Source of the DNA: CAIQPS01 sp963721365
GTDB lineage: Bacteria > Actinomycetota > Thermoleophilia > RBG-16-64-13
Length of the DNA: 64,000 nucleotides
Reading direction: 5' to 3'
Assembly: GCA_963721365.1 (NCBI GenBank)
Contig: CAVRJE010000028.1
Location: forward strand, 62,001 to 126,000
In this document: positions 36,501 to 46,464 of the stretch, piece by piece
Layout of the letters: every line of letters starts with the position of its first letter
Position numbering within the stretch: the first letter of the stretch is position 1
Translations under genes and position numbers: made by a program
The notes under the pieces: generated by a model
What the model saw: only the letters and a program-made list of their open reading frames with translations
What the model was told of the DNA's origin: nothing
The model's database searches: none

Positions 36501-37907
36501 TCACTCCCCGACTTGGGCGGGCCGTATGCAGTCTTCGCTGAACCGCCACACCGAAGGGCTGAAGGCGGCCCCGACCGCCACGAGGACGATGAGGCTCCCG
36601 GCGACGATCATGACCAAGGACACGCTGAACTGCATCAACACCCCGGCGATCAAGTTCGATAGGGGAGCTTGCCCGATGCGAGATGACCAACAAGATGCTC
36701 ATCATCCGGCCGAGTTGCTCTCTGGAGGTGCGGATCTGCAGCCAGGTGATGAACTCCACGATGAGATACCCCTCCGCCAGCCCGATGAGGAAGGTCGCCA
36801 CCGACGGCCGATCCCGCGGATGGAAGGGCGCCGAGCAGAGCCAGGCCGATACCCAGCAACACGGTGGAACCGAGCATGGCCGCCGCGAACGCGCGACCCG
36901 GCGGCCGCCGAAGGACCCCGCCCGCGACCACGCCGACAAGAGCGCCCGCCCCCAGGCCCGAGAGGACCGCGCCGTAGGCGAAAGCGCCACCGCTGAACCG
37001 GGTATGCGCCAGGACGGGGATGCCCACCGAGAGCGGGCCGAGCAGAGCGAGATTCACCGCGCCGATGAGCACGAAGTAGAGGCGGAGAGTCTTGTCGCGC
37101 CAGACGTCGGCGAGTCCTGCGCCCAGCGACCGGAGCACGCTGCTCCTGCCGGCATGCCAAGCTCGGTCGCGGCGCACCAAGGGAGACGCGATCAGCGCCA
37201 GAGTGATGGCCGAGACGAGAAAGCCCACCGCGTCGAGCGCGAAGACGAGAGCTATGCCCGACGCTTGGGGGACGCGGGCCGCCGCGGTCCCCGTCTGACC
37301 GAGGAGCGTGATGAGGATGCCGGCCGTGACCGGTCCGATGAAGAGCGCCAACTGAGTGGTGCCCTGGATGATGGCGTTGCCGGTCTGCAGGCGGCCTTCG
37401 GGAACCAACCGCGGGACGATCACCGATTGGGCCGGTAGGAAGAGGGCATACCCCAGACCGAGCAGGAAGCCGAAGACGTAGAGCATCCACAGCTCGACCG
37501 CACCGGTGAGGGTGAGGACCGCCAGAACGCGCGACCAGTACCATCCGGCCGATGTTGGAGTACAGCATCACGGCGCGCGGCGAGAATCGGTCGATGAGTA
37601 CCCCGCCGAGCAGCAGGAAGATGGCGCGGGGAGCGGCGGATACGGCCAGCACCGACCCTATGGCCAGGGGATCCCCGGTGAGTTGCAGAACCAGCCACGG
37701 CAGCGCGACCAAGAAGAACTGGTCGCCCAGAAGAGACACGAACTGGCCGGCCCAGAGCAGACGGAAGTCGCGGCTCCGGAAGACCTCCCCAAGTCGCGAC
37801 GGGGCGATCGGTGTTTGATCGAGGGACATGGAGCGATTGATACCCATTCCGGTGAGTATCAGTCGCGGGATGCATGACGCATCCTTTCCGAAGGGATCCA
37901 GCGTCAC
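36501..37907 (-). pseudogene. MFS exporter (EntS-like), frameshifted
   Basis: Paralogue of the intact transporter at 38323-39747. Frame 1 gives FRLLWAGQFVSLLGDQFFLVALPWL to about 37530, frame 2 YVFGFLLGLGYALFLPAQSVIVPRLVPEGRL to about 36790, frame 3 AEGYLIVEFITWLQIRTSREQLGRMM, and the last SNLIAGVLMQFSVSLVMIVAGS ends with TGA at 36501. Three frame changes with zero net shift. The start is GTG 37907, overlapping the PIN gene stop (GTGA). Probably an inner-membrane exporter. Confidence 0.7.
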
Positions 37908-38323
37908 TCAGTCCACCCCAGCGGGTCGACCGCCAAGACTCCCGGGATGGACGCGAATCCGGCATCGACGGTGAGAATCTCGCGCAGGCCTTGACGGCGA
38001 GCGACTGCGGCGTGAACCAGGGCCCGCGCCGAGACGCCACGCCCTCCAGAGATCCGCTCACCGAGTTGCCTGGCCTCCTCAACATCATCGGCGGTCACCG
38101 GCAGAATCCTCTGCACCGAGGCGGCGATGGCCTCAAAGGTGGGCTTGATCTCATCGCTTCGGCCGATGCTGCGGTAGCGGTGAAAGACCTCCTGCAGAGT
38201 CTCGGCGCTCGTCACCAGCACCGTCCTATGGCCGCCCCCGCCCGCAGATATGCGCGCACAAGACTCCTTGAAGCGGCTCTCGGCGCCCATCGCATACATG
38301 AAGATTGTGGTGTCGACGTGCAT
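37904..38323 (-). CDS. PIN-domain protein
   Basis: A 139-residue PIN protein: MHVDTTIFMYAMG carries the first catalytic Asp, SAETLQEVFHRYRSIG the Glu, ISGGRGVSARALVHAAVA and the TVDAGFASIPGV end the third acidic site. I start at ATG 38323, which overlaps the upstream MFS stop (TAATG). PIN proteins are mostly ribonuclease toxins (VapC), but no antitoxin gene is adjacent; it is wedged between two transporter genes with overlaps on both sides, so an orphan or a coupled RNase is possible. Confidence 0.75.
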   Translation of the reverse strand: MHVDTTIFMYAMGAESRFKESCARISAGGGGHRTVLVTSAETLQEVFHRYRSIGRSDEIKPTFEAIAASVQRILPVTADDVEEARQLGERISGGRGVSARALVHAAVARRQGLREILTVDAGFASIPGVLAVDPLGWTE

Positions 38324-39747
38324 TAGGAAGTGGGCCGCACCCCGTTCTCGCCCAGCAGCCACACCGCCGGGCTGAGGGCGGCTATGACCGCCACCACGAT
38401 GATCAGACAGCCGGCGGCGATCATCACCACCGGCGCGTTCAGGCCCACCAGCGCCCCCGCGATCACGTTCGACACGGGTGCCATGCCGACCGAAGCGAAC
38501 AGTAGGATGCTCAGGATCCGTCCGAGTTCATCCCGGGACGTGCGCAGCTGCAGCCAGGTGATGAACTCCACTATCAGGTACCCTTCCGCCACACCGATGA
38601 GAAAGGCCGCCGCCACAGCGGGTCCCGTGGATGCGAAAGCTCCGAGGAGGGCCAGGCCGACGCCGAGAAGCGTGGTGGAAAGCAGCATGGCCACCGCGAA
38701 CCAGCGGCCCGGCGGGCGCGGGAAGATGCCGGCGGCCGCAGCCCCCGCAAGCGCCCCCGCCCCCAGGCCCGAGAGGATCCCGCCGTAGGCCAGAGCGCCC
38801 CCGCTGAACCGGGTGTGCGCCAGGATGGGGATACCTACGGAGAGCGGTCCGAGCAGAGCGAGGTTCACGGCGCCGATGAGTATGAAATAGAGGCGGAGCG
38901 TCCGGTCATGCCAGACCCGGCTGAGACCCTCGGCCAGCGAGCGGAACACGCCGCCCATGCCGGCCGGACCGCGTTCGCCGGCCAACTTCGAGGGGAGCCT
39001 GATGATGGAGAGCGTGACGGCCGAGACGAGGAAGCTCACGGCGTCGAGGGCGAACACGATCCCTATCCCCCACTCCCCAAGTGCGCTCGCCGCTCCGGTC
39101 CCCTTGTGGCCGAGGACCGCGATCATGACGCCGGCCACCACAGGTCCCAGGAAGAGAGTCAGTTGGGTCGTGGCCTGGATGATGGCGTTGCCGACCTGCA
39201 ACCGGTTCTCGGGCACCAGCCGGGGGATGATGGTCGATTGGGCCGGTAGGAAGAAGGCGTACCCGAGCCCCAGCAGGAGGCTGAAGCCGTAAAGCATCCA
39301 CAACTGGATCCAGCCGGTAACGGTGAGGAGCGCCAGGACTGCGACCAGCACCATGCGGCAGACGTTGGAGTACAGCATCACGGTGCGCGGGGAGAATCTG
39401 TCGGTGAGGACTCCGCCGACCAGGATGAAGATGGTGCGGGGCGCGGCGCCCACGGCCACGATGCCCCCGATGGTCAGCGCGTCGCCGGTGAGTTGCAGGA
39501 TGAGCCAGGGCATGGCCACCAGGAAGAACTGGTCGCCCAGGAGCGAGATGAACTCGCCGCCCCAGAGGAGCCGGAAGTCGCGCCCGCGGAGGATGGCGGC
39601 GATGGTCGCCGCGGGCTTGGGGGCGGGGGGACTGGCGCCGGCCAAGGCGCCGGGACCCGGGCCATCGCCGGCTGAGGGGGAGCCGGTTTCGTGCGCGGCG
39701 GTCCCGGGCGGCTGCGCGCCGGCGCTAATAGCGCCGGACCTCATCAT
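38323..39747 (-). CDS. MFS exporter (EntS-like)
   Basis: A 474-residue major facilitator protein with twelve predicted segments. After a Pro/Ala-rich N-terminus, the first helix is FRLLWGGEFISLLGDQFFLVAMPWLIL; VLTDRFSPRTVMLYSN is the loop 2-3 motif, FFLPAQSTIIPRLVPENRLQVGNA and EFITWLQLRTSRDELGRILSIL are typical of the enterobactin-exporter-like MFS_3 group. It is first in an overlapping operon with a PIN gene and a paralogous transporter. The substrate is unknown; siderophore, drug or antimicrobial efflux are usual. Confidence 0.8.
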   Translation of the reverse strand: MMRSGAISAGAQPPGTAAHETGSPSAGDGPGPGALAGASPPAPKPAATIAAILRGRDFRLLWGGEFISLLGDQFFLVAMPWLILQLTGDALTIGGIVAVGAAPRTIFILVGGVLTDRFSPRTVMLYSNVCRMVLVAVLALLTVTGWIQLWMLYGFSLLLGLGYAFFLPAQSTIIPRLVPENRLQVGNAIIQATTQLTLFLGPVVAGVMIAVLGHKGTGAASALGEWGIGIVFALDAVSFLVSAVTLSIIRLPSKLAGERGPAGMGGVFRSLAEGLSRVWHDRTLRLYFILIGAVNLALLGPLSVGIPILAHTRFSGGALAYGGILSGLGAGALAGAAAAGIFPRPPGRWFAVAMLLSTTLLGVGLALLGAFASTGPAVAAAFLIGVAEGYLIVEFITWLQLRTSRDELGRILSILLFASVGMAPVSNVIAGALVGLNAPVVMIAAGCLIIVVAVIAALSPAVWLLGENGVRPTS

Positions 39748-40113
39748 CCGCTATGGCGCTAGTTGCTAAGAACCGTGCTGCGGAAGCGCGCAATGGGCGG
39801 CCAGTTTCGTCAATGGGACTCATTAGCCGTCAAGAGTACCGCCTTGCGGGGCTTGGGGCCACCGGCCTTGTGAGCCGTCCGCGCGACGCGTCCGCCGCTC
39901 GAGGCAGAAACAAGGTGGGGCCTTTCCTCAGTTCCGCGAGTCGCCGCCGGGCAATCATCGCAGGTCGTGACCGGCAGAGCATCAGACCAAGGATGGCGCT
40001 TGGCGTCGCCTAAACCGAATCGCCAAGGGGGGTCGTGACTCACGCGCCCGCCGATAACCGACGGAGATGTGGGCATCCAGCGCATGGAAGGTCACGGGCC
40101 TGCTCCGCACCGC
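39748..40113. other. Intergenic region without recognisable genes
   Basis: About 370 bases in which I see no convincing ORF, ribosome binding site or repeat family. One short dyad, CTTGGCG (39999-40005) with CGCCAAG (40021-40027), could form a 7-bp stem. The promoter of the MFS-PIN-MFS operon should lie at the left end but no clear -35/-10 pair was found. Confidence 0.5.
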
Positions 40114-40136
40114 CAATGTGCATTTTTTGCACATTG
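40114..40136. repeat. Perfect AT-rich dyad near the hydrolase 3' end
   Basis: CAATGTGCA-TTTTT-TGCACATTG has perfect 9-bp arms around five T's, 41 bases beyond the hydrolase stop (40177). Neither strand shows the U-tract of an intrinsic terminator, so it may be a protein-binding site instead. Confidence 0.45.
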
Positions 40137-40176
40137 CTTTCCTTGTCCAACTCCCCCGGCGGGGGGGCCGTGGCTC

Positions 40177-41030
40177 CTACTCCTGCGGCTTGAGAAACCG
40201 CCGGACGAACCCCAACGCCGTGTCGGCCACTTCCCGCCACCCGCTGTCGATGGTCAGGGCGTGGCCCCGATCCGGCATGCTGACGAACTCCGTGACGCCT
40301 TTGTTATCCATCTGTTTCTTGTACTCGGCCTCGACGATCGCCGGCGGGACGGTGTGATCCTTTTCCCCCGAGATCAGCAGCAGCGGACCGCGGGAGGGGT
40401 TGTCGTGTCCACCTTGGCCTCGGTCCAGGGATTCAAGTTCTCGGCCGCCGCCTGGAAGAGCGGCCTACCCGACGCGGGAACGGTGAACTGCTCGTACAAC
40501 ACCTGAGACTCGCCCTCGCTCACGGCGTTGCCGAAGGCGTAGCGGAACTGTTCGTAGGTGAGCGGCACCGCCCGGTTGCGGTTGGCCGGATTGCCCAGCA
40601 CCGGCGCGACCGACTTGAGCGCCGAGATGGGCAGGGGCAATACGCCGCGGAACGGCGCGGGATCGATGGCCACCGACACGGAGGCAAGTCCCCGCCCGGC
40701 GAGGATCTGGGTGATGAGCCCTCCGAACGAGTGCCCGATGATCGCCGGCTTCTGGTCCAGCATGGCGATGATGTCGGCGAAGTGGTCGGCCACCTGCTCG
40801 ATGGTCTTGCCGGCGAACAGTTCCGGATGCTCGTTGGCGTCGAACACCGTCTCCGGCTCGTCCGGCCAGCCGGGAGCGAGCACCGCGTAGCCGGCCTCTT
40901 CGAAGAGCGCCGCCCACCGGTCCCAGCTACTGGGCAGCAGCCACAGGCCGTGGATGAACACCACCGGCGGACGTCCGGAGGCGTTAGCGGCGAGTACTTG
41001 CTTGGCTTCGTACTCCATTATGGTGGTCAT
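40177..41030 (-). pseudogene. Alpha/beta hydrolase, one frameshift
   Basis: The N-terminal 205 residues contain FIHGLWLLPSSWDRW (oxyanion), GHSFGGLITQILAG (nucleophile Ser) and the cap region. Near 40400 a C-run is one base off; the continuation LLLISGEKDHTVPPAIVE ... SMPDRGHALTID (catalytic Asp and His) lies in the next frame and ends RRFLKPQE at the TAG of 40177. With the single indel repaired it is a normal 284-residue serine hydrolase. The substrate is unknown. Confidence 0.75.
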
Positions 41031-41269
41031 TGCTTGGCCTCCTTGTTGGTCATAGCACGGGCGAGCTCGGCGCCGTGCGGGATGAGCGGCATACGTGCGT
41101 CGATCTTCTTCAGGTCTTCAGGGGAGGCTGTGCCCGGGGAGGGGGAAATGTAGTCGTGGGGCGGCCGGTGGCCTTCCGGATCAGAGGTTCGTTGCGCCCG
41201 CCCGAACCAGTGCTTCGTAGTCCGCATCGAACGCGGAGCCGCCGTCTGGCACATAGAGCACTGATCCAT
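41027..41269 (-). CDS. Small ORF overlapping the hydrolase start (weak)
   Basis: An 80-codon frame whose TGA overlaps the hydrolase ATG (ATGA). The second half (SPEDLKKIDARMPLIPHGAELARAMTNKEAKQ) looks protein-like, but the first half overlaps the end of the DUF2075 gene and is low-complexity. It may be a remnant or a tiny coupled gene. Function unknown. Confidence 0.25.
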   Translation of the reverse strand: MDQCSMCQTAAPRSMRTTKHWFGRAQRTSDPEGHRPPHDYISPSPGTASPEDLKKIDARMPLIPHGAELARAMTNKEAKQ

Positions 41270-43945
41270 CCCGCCCTCGCGTCAGCAGCACTCGGTAGCT
41301 GTTCAGCCTCAACTTGTGCGGGTCTTTCGCATGCGACCGCCTCTGCGGAGGACTCTGCCACGCTCCGCCGTTCCAGTGAAGGTCGACGCCCCACCCCACG
41401 ACGGGAAGGTCCAGTTCAAGGCCTTGGCACTGGAACTCGGTCGCCGCCGAGTTGAGTTGGCAGCATGACCCGGTCGATTCCGGTGGATCGTAGTACCAGG
41501 GGCCGACCTTCATCCGTTGCGTGCTGTAGAAGTCAGTCGGGATCCCGAAGTCATTTAGCCGCCCTTTGGACGATCCAAGGAATCCATACCGCTTGTCTTC
41601 CTCGGTGCGGTAGCGCTCGCGCACGTATCGTGTTGCGCGGGGAAGCTCTCGCGTCACGTACAGCCTATAGCCCTGTCTCGCCATTCGCTGACAGAGTGGC
41701 GCGGCCTCGTCCAATCTCCCATCCAGCACGTGCTGGACCCAACTCTGGACGTCCTCCGCAATGTGAGAACGAAGAGAAACGTCGAGGTTCAGGGACTCGT
41801 TCACGTCCAGCCGGTTGGCCGCCGAGAAGATGTTCGCTATCTTGCTCGGGCAGTGCACTGTCCAGCGATCGGGATTGCTGCGCACGGCCTCGTTCCACTG
41901 CCCGAGTCCCGCTTCCTCGCCCAGATAGATCTCCTGCCCTTCGCCGATCAGCCCGACCATCAATCCCCAGGAGCGTTTGCGGGAGCCTATGAGCAAGAAG
42001 TCCTCGGGCTCTGAGTGATCGTGCCCCCTCTTCTCTAGCACCCGCTCTGCATCCCAGGCCCGCTGGGCCTCGTCGTACACCCACACGTGCTCTTCCGGGA
42101 CGCGGCCGGTCCTCTCCGCCGTATTGTTTAAGAAATCCGTGCACGTCCTGAACGAACACCTTGCTCTTGAGAGCGTATTGCAGAACATCCACCAGGGGGC
42201 CGTTGCCAGAGAGAAAGACGGCGGAGCGCTTGCTTCCGGTGTCACCGAAGTAGTTCTCGTAGACGAACTGGAGACCAACCAGAGTCTTTCCGGAGCCTGG
42301 TACGCCGGTTATGAGGGCTAGGTGCAACTCCTGGGCGTCGCGGGCCTCGTTGGCTGCGGTCGACAAGCTTGGCGATCGTGTCAGGTATGCCGGCGCTTTG
42401 GGCTTTCCTTATTTGCGGAAGCGGCTCGTGCTCGAAGATCCGGCGAGCGGCGGTGACCAGCGAGGGAAGCGGCGAGTAGTCGGCGTCGATCCACGCTTCG
42501 CCGTCAACCGGTTCATCAGGCGCCCGCCGCTCCAGTTCTGCAATCACACCTCGGACGCCGGCGGCGTTCGTCAGGGTGACTTCCCCAACCTTCCGACGCT
42601 CGTCGGCAGCCCCGCGTCAACACGAGAACCGAATCAACCAGTTTGTCGTGCGTGGCTGCGTGGTAGTGGCGAAGATCGCGCGCGTACGCATCCACCTGGT
42701 CAACGTAGGCGAGCAGAAGCCTCTCGGTCTCCTTGAATTCGAGCACGAGCACCTGCGAGCCGGTCAGAATGACGACGTCCGGACGGCGACCGCGCTCCCG
42801 AGGTAGCTCGTATTCGAAGACAACTACCCACCGAGCGGCCCGAGGGGCGGACGCGACAATGCTTGAAAGCGCGGATTGAAGAATCTCGAACTCGCCTCGC
42901 CAGGCTTCCATCTGTCCGCCGTCCGGTTGCATTCCCATGATCTCAGGTGCCGGGCGCGAAGAGCCGCAAGGAGGTCGCTCTGGCTGAGCGCGAGGAACTC
43001 GGGAATCGTGCCAAACCAGCCGCACGACTGGTCGACCACCTCACTCGGCATCACCTCCGCGTGCCTCTTGACGACCGGCACCTCGGGGTCGGATGGGCGA
43101 TCCAGGAGAGGTTGTTTGCACTCATGCACGAATCCCAGCAATCGATACAGAGGCCTTCCCTGGATCGTGATGAGCGCCCCCGCGGAAGCCTCCAGCCCGC
43201 CTGCCTTCAGCAACTCCTTGGCGATGGGCGATTCCAGCGTGATCTTCCTTGCTGCTGGATCTGGGGCGTCGCGCACGATCTCGAAAGTGGCTTGCTGGCC
43301 CGACTCAACGTGCTCAAGCCTCGCCTTCTGGCCTATGAGCGCTTCCCCGGCAGCAGGTTGAAGATCACGAAAGTCATCTTCGTAGTTGTCGCTCGTCTTG
43401 ATGAGACCGATGCGCCGCCCAGCGACTGGCCCACCCTGTGGCTCCCGTTCACCCCGAAAGGGGCGTTCTCGCGCCGACTGCCTTTCAAAGGGACGCGATA
43501 GGGGCTCCCCGGGGGCCGAAGCCCTCGCGACAAGAGGAAAGACCCACACCTGTCTCTTGTTTCCGTCCCGATCCTGTTGGCGCTCTGGGTAGGGGGCGGT
43601 TGCCAGGCTGACCCGACCAAGATAGAGGTAGCGGTTGGGTTCAGGGTTCTCAAAAAGAAAGACTGCCACACCGTTTGTATCAGACTCAGCAAGGGTTCTG
43701 TTCTGGGAGGCCTCCAGCTTCTGGTCGCCCCTCAGCCCCATGCCGGTGTAGTGGAACGTCTCTCCCTCCCACCGGTCAAAGTAAGTTCCACCAGAGCCTT
43801 TGGAAATCAGCACGAGCGTGTTCGTGCGGTGGGACCGCCGCATACCGCCATAGGTACTGCACTGAAAACGCCGGCTAAGCCCCTCATTAGTGAGCGCCTC
43901 GCCCAACCGAAGACCGGGATTGAACTCCGCGTTGGAAGCCTTCAT
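41181..43945 (-). pseudogene. SRA-like / GreA-like / nuclease-like / DUF2075 helicase fusion, frameshifted
   Basis: Four domains in one transcription unit. (1) 43945-43520: an SRA/YDG-like modified-base reader (YFDRWEGETFHYTGMGLRGDQKL ... NRTLAES). (2) about 43400-43170: GreA/GreB C-terminal-like region (GEALIGQKARLEHVESGQQATFEIV). (3) about 43060-42600: a restriction-nuclease-like VVFEYELPRERGRRPDVVILTGSQVLVLEFK core (D-ExK pattern). (4) 42370-41181: DUF2075 ATPase with Walker A GVPGSGKT, Walker B VWVYDEAQ and NSYRVLLTRGRDG. Domains 1 to 3 share one frame up to about 42935, so fusion is real there; frame changes near 42935, 42600, 42375 and 42150 interrupt the rest. Start at ATG 43945, GGAGGGAG upstream. 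The architecture suggests modification-dependent restriction or defence. Confidence 0.65.
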
Positions 43946-44113
43946 GCTGCAGCCACTCCCTCCGTTGCAGCCCTGCCAGCTATGGCGGCCACCGGCCATC
44001 CTACAACCTTAGCTGTAGCGGCGAAAGATCAGCACCTGCAAACGCGTCTATCCGCTTCGGTTCTGTAGCCTAGTGCGTCATCAAGGGAAGACCTTCAGAT
44101 CCCGACCCTCGAC

Positions 44114-44319
44114 TCAGCCCGTTGCCCGCGTCGCTTCGAGAACCACCGCCACCCGCGCCCCGAGATCTGCACCGGCGCAGTGACCGCAGTCCAATCGGCG
44201 TCCCCGTCGACGGGTTTTCAAACCCGCAAGTCATCTGCATGTGTCGAGGGGCGGGGGGGCGAATCTCCTCGTCGGTCACCGGCAGATCGAGGCTGCACAG
44301 GAACTTGATGTCTCGGCAT
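44114..44319 (-). pseudogene. Possible DUF2277-like remnant
   Basis: Minus-strand sequence reads PRDIKFLCSLDLPVTDEEIRPPAP, then QMTCGFENPS, with small indels. It resembles the opening of the intact DUF2277 gene at 61839 (IRTLYNVEPPVADEEIRAAA ... GFHKPS). The ATG at 44319 is one base out of frame. A second frame carries the likely ending VAVVLEATRATG. Weak but specific; could be a related small family. Confidence 0.3.
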
Positions 44320-44442
44320 GTTTCGGCGCCTTTGGTGGGTCCCGGCTGCGGCAGAACGACGGTGCCGGAGTCGCCTGCCGCTGGACTGGCAACCGGCCCT
44401 GGCGACAGCTCGGTCCGAACAGCGCCGGGAGTTTCTCGCCCT

Positions 44443-44905
44443 TTACCCACCCTTGGTATTCCGCAAATGCCTCCCACAGTGCGCCACCACGAACGTGTCC
44501 CCGGCCGGCGCGAAGTGAATCCGCAGGCAGTACTGCGGGTCGAATGAGTCTCCCACGCAGAGGTGCTGCTCGGCGAACAGGGGGGCGCCCTCGTGGGTCA
44601 CGGTGCGCTCTTCCTTGAACATGGTGCCGGTTATCTGGCTCTCCTTGGCCGCGTACTCCAGCCAGGGGGCCTCGTCCTTGTTCCTTGAACCAATGGCTCG
44701 GGCTGGTGACCCGTTCGCCCGTCATCATGGCTGCCCGGCGCTCCGCGGCGCAGCGGCCGAGGAGCTGGAGGGCCTGCCGGGCCCGGTCCACGTCCTTGTA
44801 GGGGGACTTCTGCGCGCTCTCGTAGGCGCGGGCATGGACGACGAGGGTGCCGGCGAATTCCTTCTCCGTTCGGCGGAGCGCCGCGGGCAGATCGGCCGGA
44901 GGAGG
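44443..44905 (-). pseudogene. Hypothetical protein fragment with missing start
   Basis: Two frames join near 44690 into a protein-like sequence: LPAALRRTEKEFAGTLVVH ARAYESAQKSPYKDVDRARQALQLL, then NKDEAPWLEYAAKESQIT, EERTVTHEGAPLFAEQHLC and LRIHFAPAGDTFVVAHCGRHLRNT, ending TAA at 44443. A TAG immediately precedes the first residues and no start codon exists, so it is 5'-truncated. Closing lines such as HIHFAPA/VVAHCGRHL suggest a small defence-island protein, but I do not recognise the family. Confidence 0.4.
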
Positions 44906-44908
44906 CCG

Positions 44909-45846
44909 CTATGATGCGCCAATCTCGCCGTCACGAGGAAGCCATGGACCGCCGCCGCCTGCCCATCTGTACTCGAATAGCTCGCCAGCCACCACTGCAG
45001 CTACTGCAGGGCCAAGGAAACGCGCGATAGTCTCGACCGCTTCACGAAGTGATGGAGTTGCGCCACTGCCGAGGCGGGAAACGAAAGCTCGCCAGCGCTG
45101 GCCGGCCTCGATGTCGTCCCAGAACGCCTGAGTAAGCGAGACGGGGAGTTCGTGCGGTAGAGCCGTCAGGCGCCGGCTGAAGGTGCTCTCTATGGCCCCG
45201 AGCAGTTCGGGACCCTCGAACTCCAGAGTGGTCGCCAGAAACCAGATGTCGGGTAGTCCTTCATGCGACTGTTGGCAATGCCCCACTCGACCATCGTGTG
45301 GAACTTCTCGGCAACCGAGGTCGCGGGCGCATACGCCAGGATCCGCGGATGAGGCATATCCAGGAGAGCCGGATAGTCCACCCATGCCGCTTCCGGCACG
45401 ACCGCGTCGCCGATACCGACGTCGAGCTGAAGCCGGACGCGGGCGCCGGCAAGCTCCGCTCGAAGCACAACCCGCACTCCCGGGTATCGCCCGTCGACCG
45501 TGATGACGTCCGACTCAAACTCGGGGGAGAAAACGAGTCCGTCGTCGGGAACATCTGTCTCCAGGACCTGCTGGATCGCGCCCGTCACGGCCTCGGCTGA
45601 GCCATCGATGAGCCCGCAGAAGTCGATATCCCGAGTCGGACGCGTCGCGGCCCCTCCCCATAGTCGGAGCAGCACCGCACCTTTGACGACAAAGCGGCCC
45701 GCCCACGGGGAGTTGGCCAGCCTGAAGAGAAAGCGCTCGGCGGCAAAGACCTGGATCAAACGGTCGAGAGGTACACCTTGCGAACGGGCCAGTTGCTCCA
45801 GTTGCCGACGGATGTCCCTGGCTCTTGCCGACGCACCATCGCTCAA
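44909..45846 (-). pseudogene. abiEii: AbiEii-type nucleotidyltransferase toxin, one frameshift
   Basis: Type IV toxin of the AbiE system. Residues near 50-80 carry VVKGAVLLRLWGG and TRPTRDIDF, the GxS/DxD nucleotidyltransferase motifs. Frame 1 runs to SRMKDYP near 45255; the continuation DIWFLATTLEFEGPELLGAIE ... WDDIEAGQRWRAF is one base off and ends at 44909. The start (45846) overlaps the AbiEi stop (ATGA). AbiEii proteins transfer nucleotides to target RNAs such as tRNAs and cause growth arrest during phage infection. Complete if the single indel is an error. Confidence 0.78.
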
Positions 45847-46457
45847 TGAAGCGCCTCTAGGTAGGGGCGGATGATCCTTGTTACCCGATCCACCTGAGCG
45901 TATTCCATGATCTCAGCGGGCGTCGTCTTTCGGGACCTCAGCGCCTCCTGCAAAGCTTCGAGGACGACATCCAGTCCGATCTTGTTGCGGAATTTGAAAC
46001 AATCGGCCACGGTCTTGGCCACACTAAAGATCTTCACCTGTCGCTCGTCGATTACGTACATCTCGACGCCGCGAGCGAGGGCGTCGCCCGACATCCGGTA
46101 CACCTGCAATGGCGGATTGTCGACCTGTGGCTCCCACGCTTTGGGCGGCAACGCTATGCTGACCCTGTGGGGGATCTGCGTGCCAACGTGATGAAAAGAT
46201 AGGGCGCTGATGAGGCAAATGACTGCCTCGGGAACGCGGGCCGAGACCGTGACAAGGTCTTGGTCGCTCAACGCAGGCAGATCGGCCAGGCGGTAGAGTC
46301 CGCGGCCGAGTGTTTCCAGAAGCCCGTTGTCGCGCATCCAGTAGAGGGTCGAGTACTGAATCCCGGCGGTGACGGCGGCGCTCGTCCGCAGGATGCCTCC
46401 GCCGGCACGGAAAATCTCAGTTGCGGAACGGATGGCGATTTCGGATGGCACTCTCAT
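45843..46457 (-). CDS. abiEi: AbiEi-type antitoxin/transcriptional repressor
   Basis: A 204-residue antitoxin. The N-terminal winged-HTH part (RSATEIFRAGGGILRTSAAVTAGIQYSTLYWMRDNGLLETLGRGLYRLAD) is typical, followed by the AbiEi toxin-binding region (KIFSVAKTVADCFKFRNKIGLDVVLEALQEAL). I start at ATG 46457 (MRVPSEIA), because a promoter and 10-bp inverted repeats lie immediately upstream; a longer ATG at 46496 would place those signals inside the gene. The -10 box is 7 nt before the ATG, implying a leaderless transcript. Known AbiEi proteins bind inverted repeats here to repress the operon. Confidence 0.85.
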   Translation of the reverse strand: MRVPSEIAIRSATEIFRAGGGILRTSAAVTAGIQYSTLYWMRDNGLLETLGRGLYRLADLPALSDQDLVTVSARVPEAVICLISALSFHHVGTQIPHRVSIALPPKAWEPQVDNPPLQVYRMSGDALARGVEMYVIDERQVKIFSVAKTVADCFKFRNKIGLDVVLEALQEALRSRKTTPAEIMEYAQVDRVTRIIRPYLEALH

Positions 46458-46464
46458 GAGGCCC

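Noticed and set aside
41181..43999. ATG 43999 as start of the SRA/helicase gene
   Set aside because: Eighteen extra Gly/Cys-rich residues with no ribosome binding site; ATG 43945 follows GGAGGGAG.
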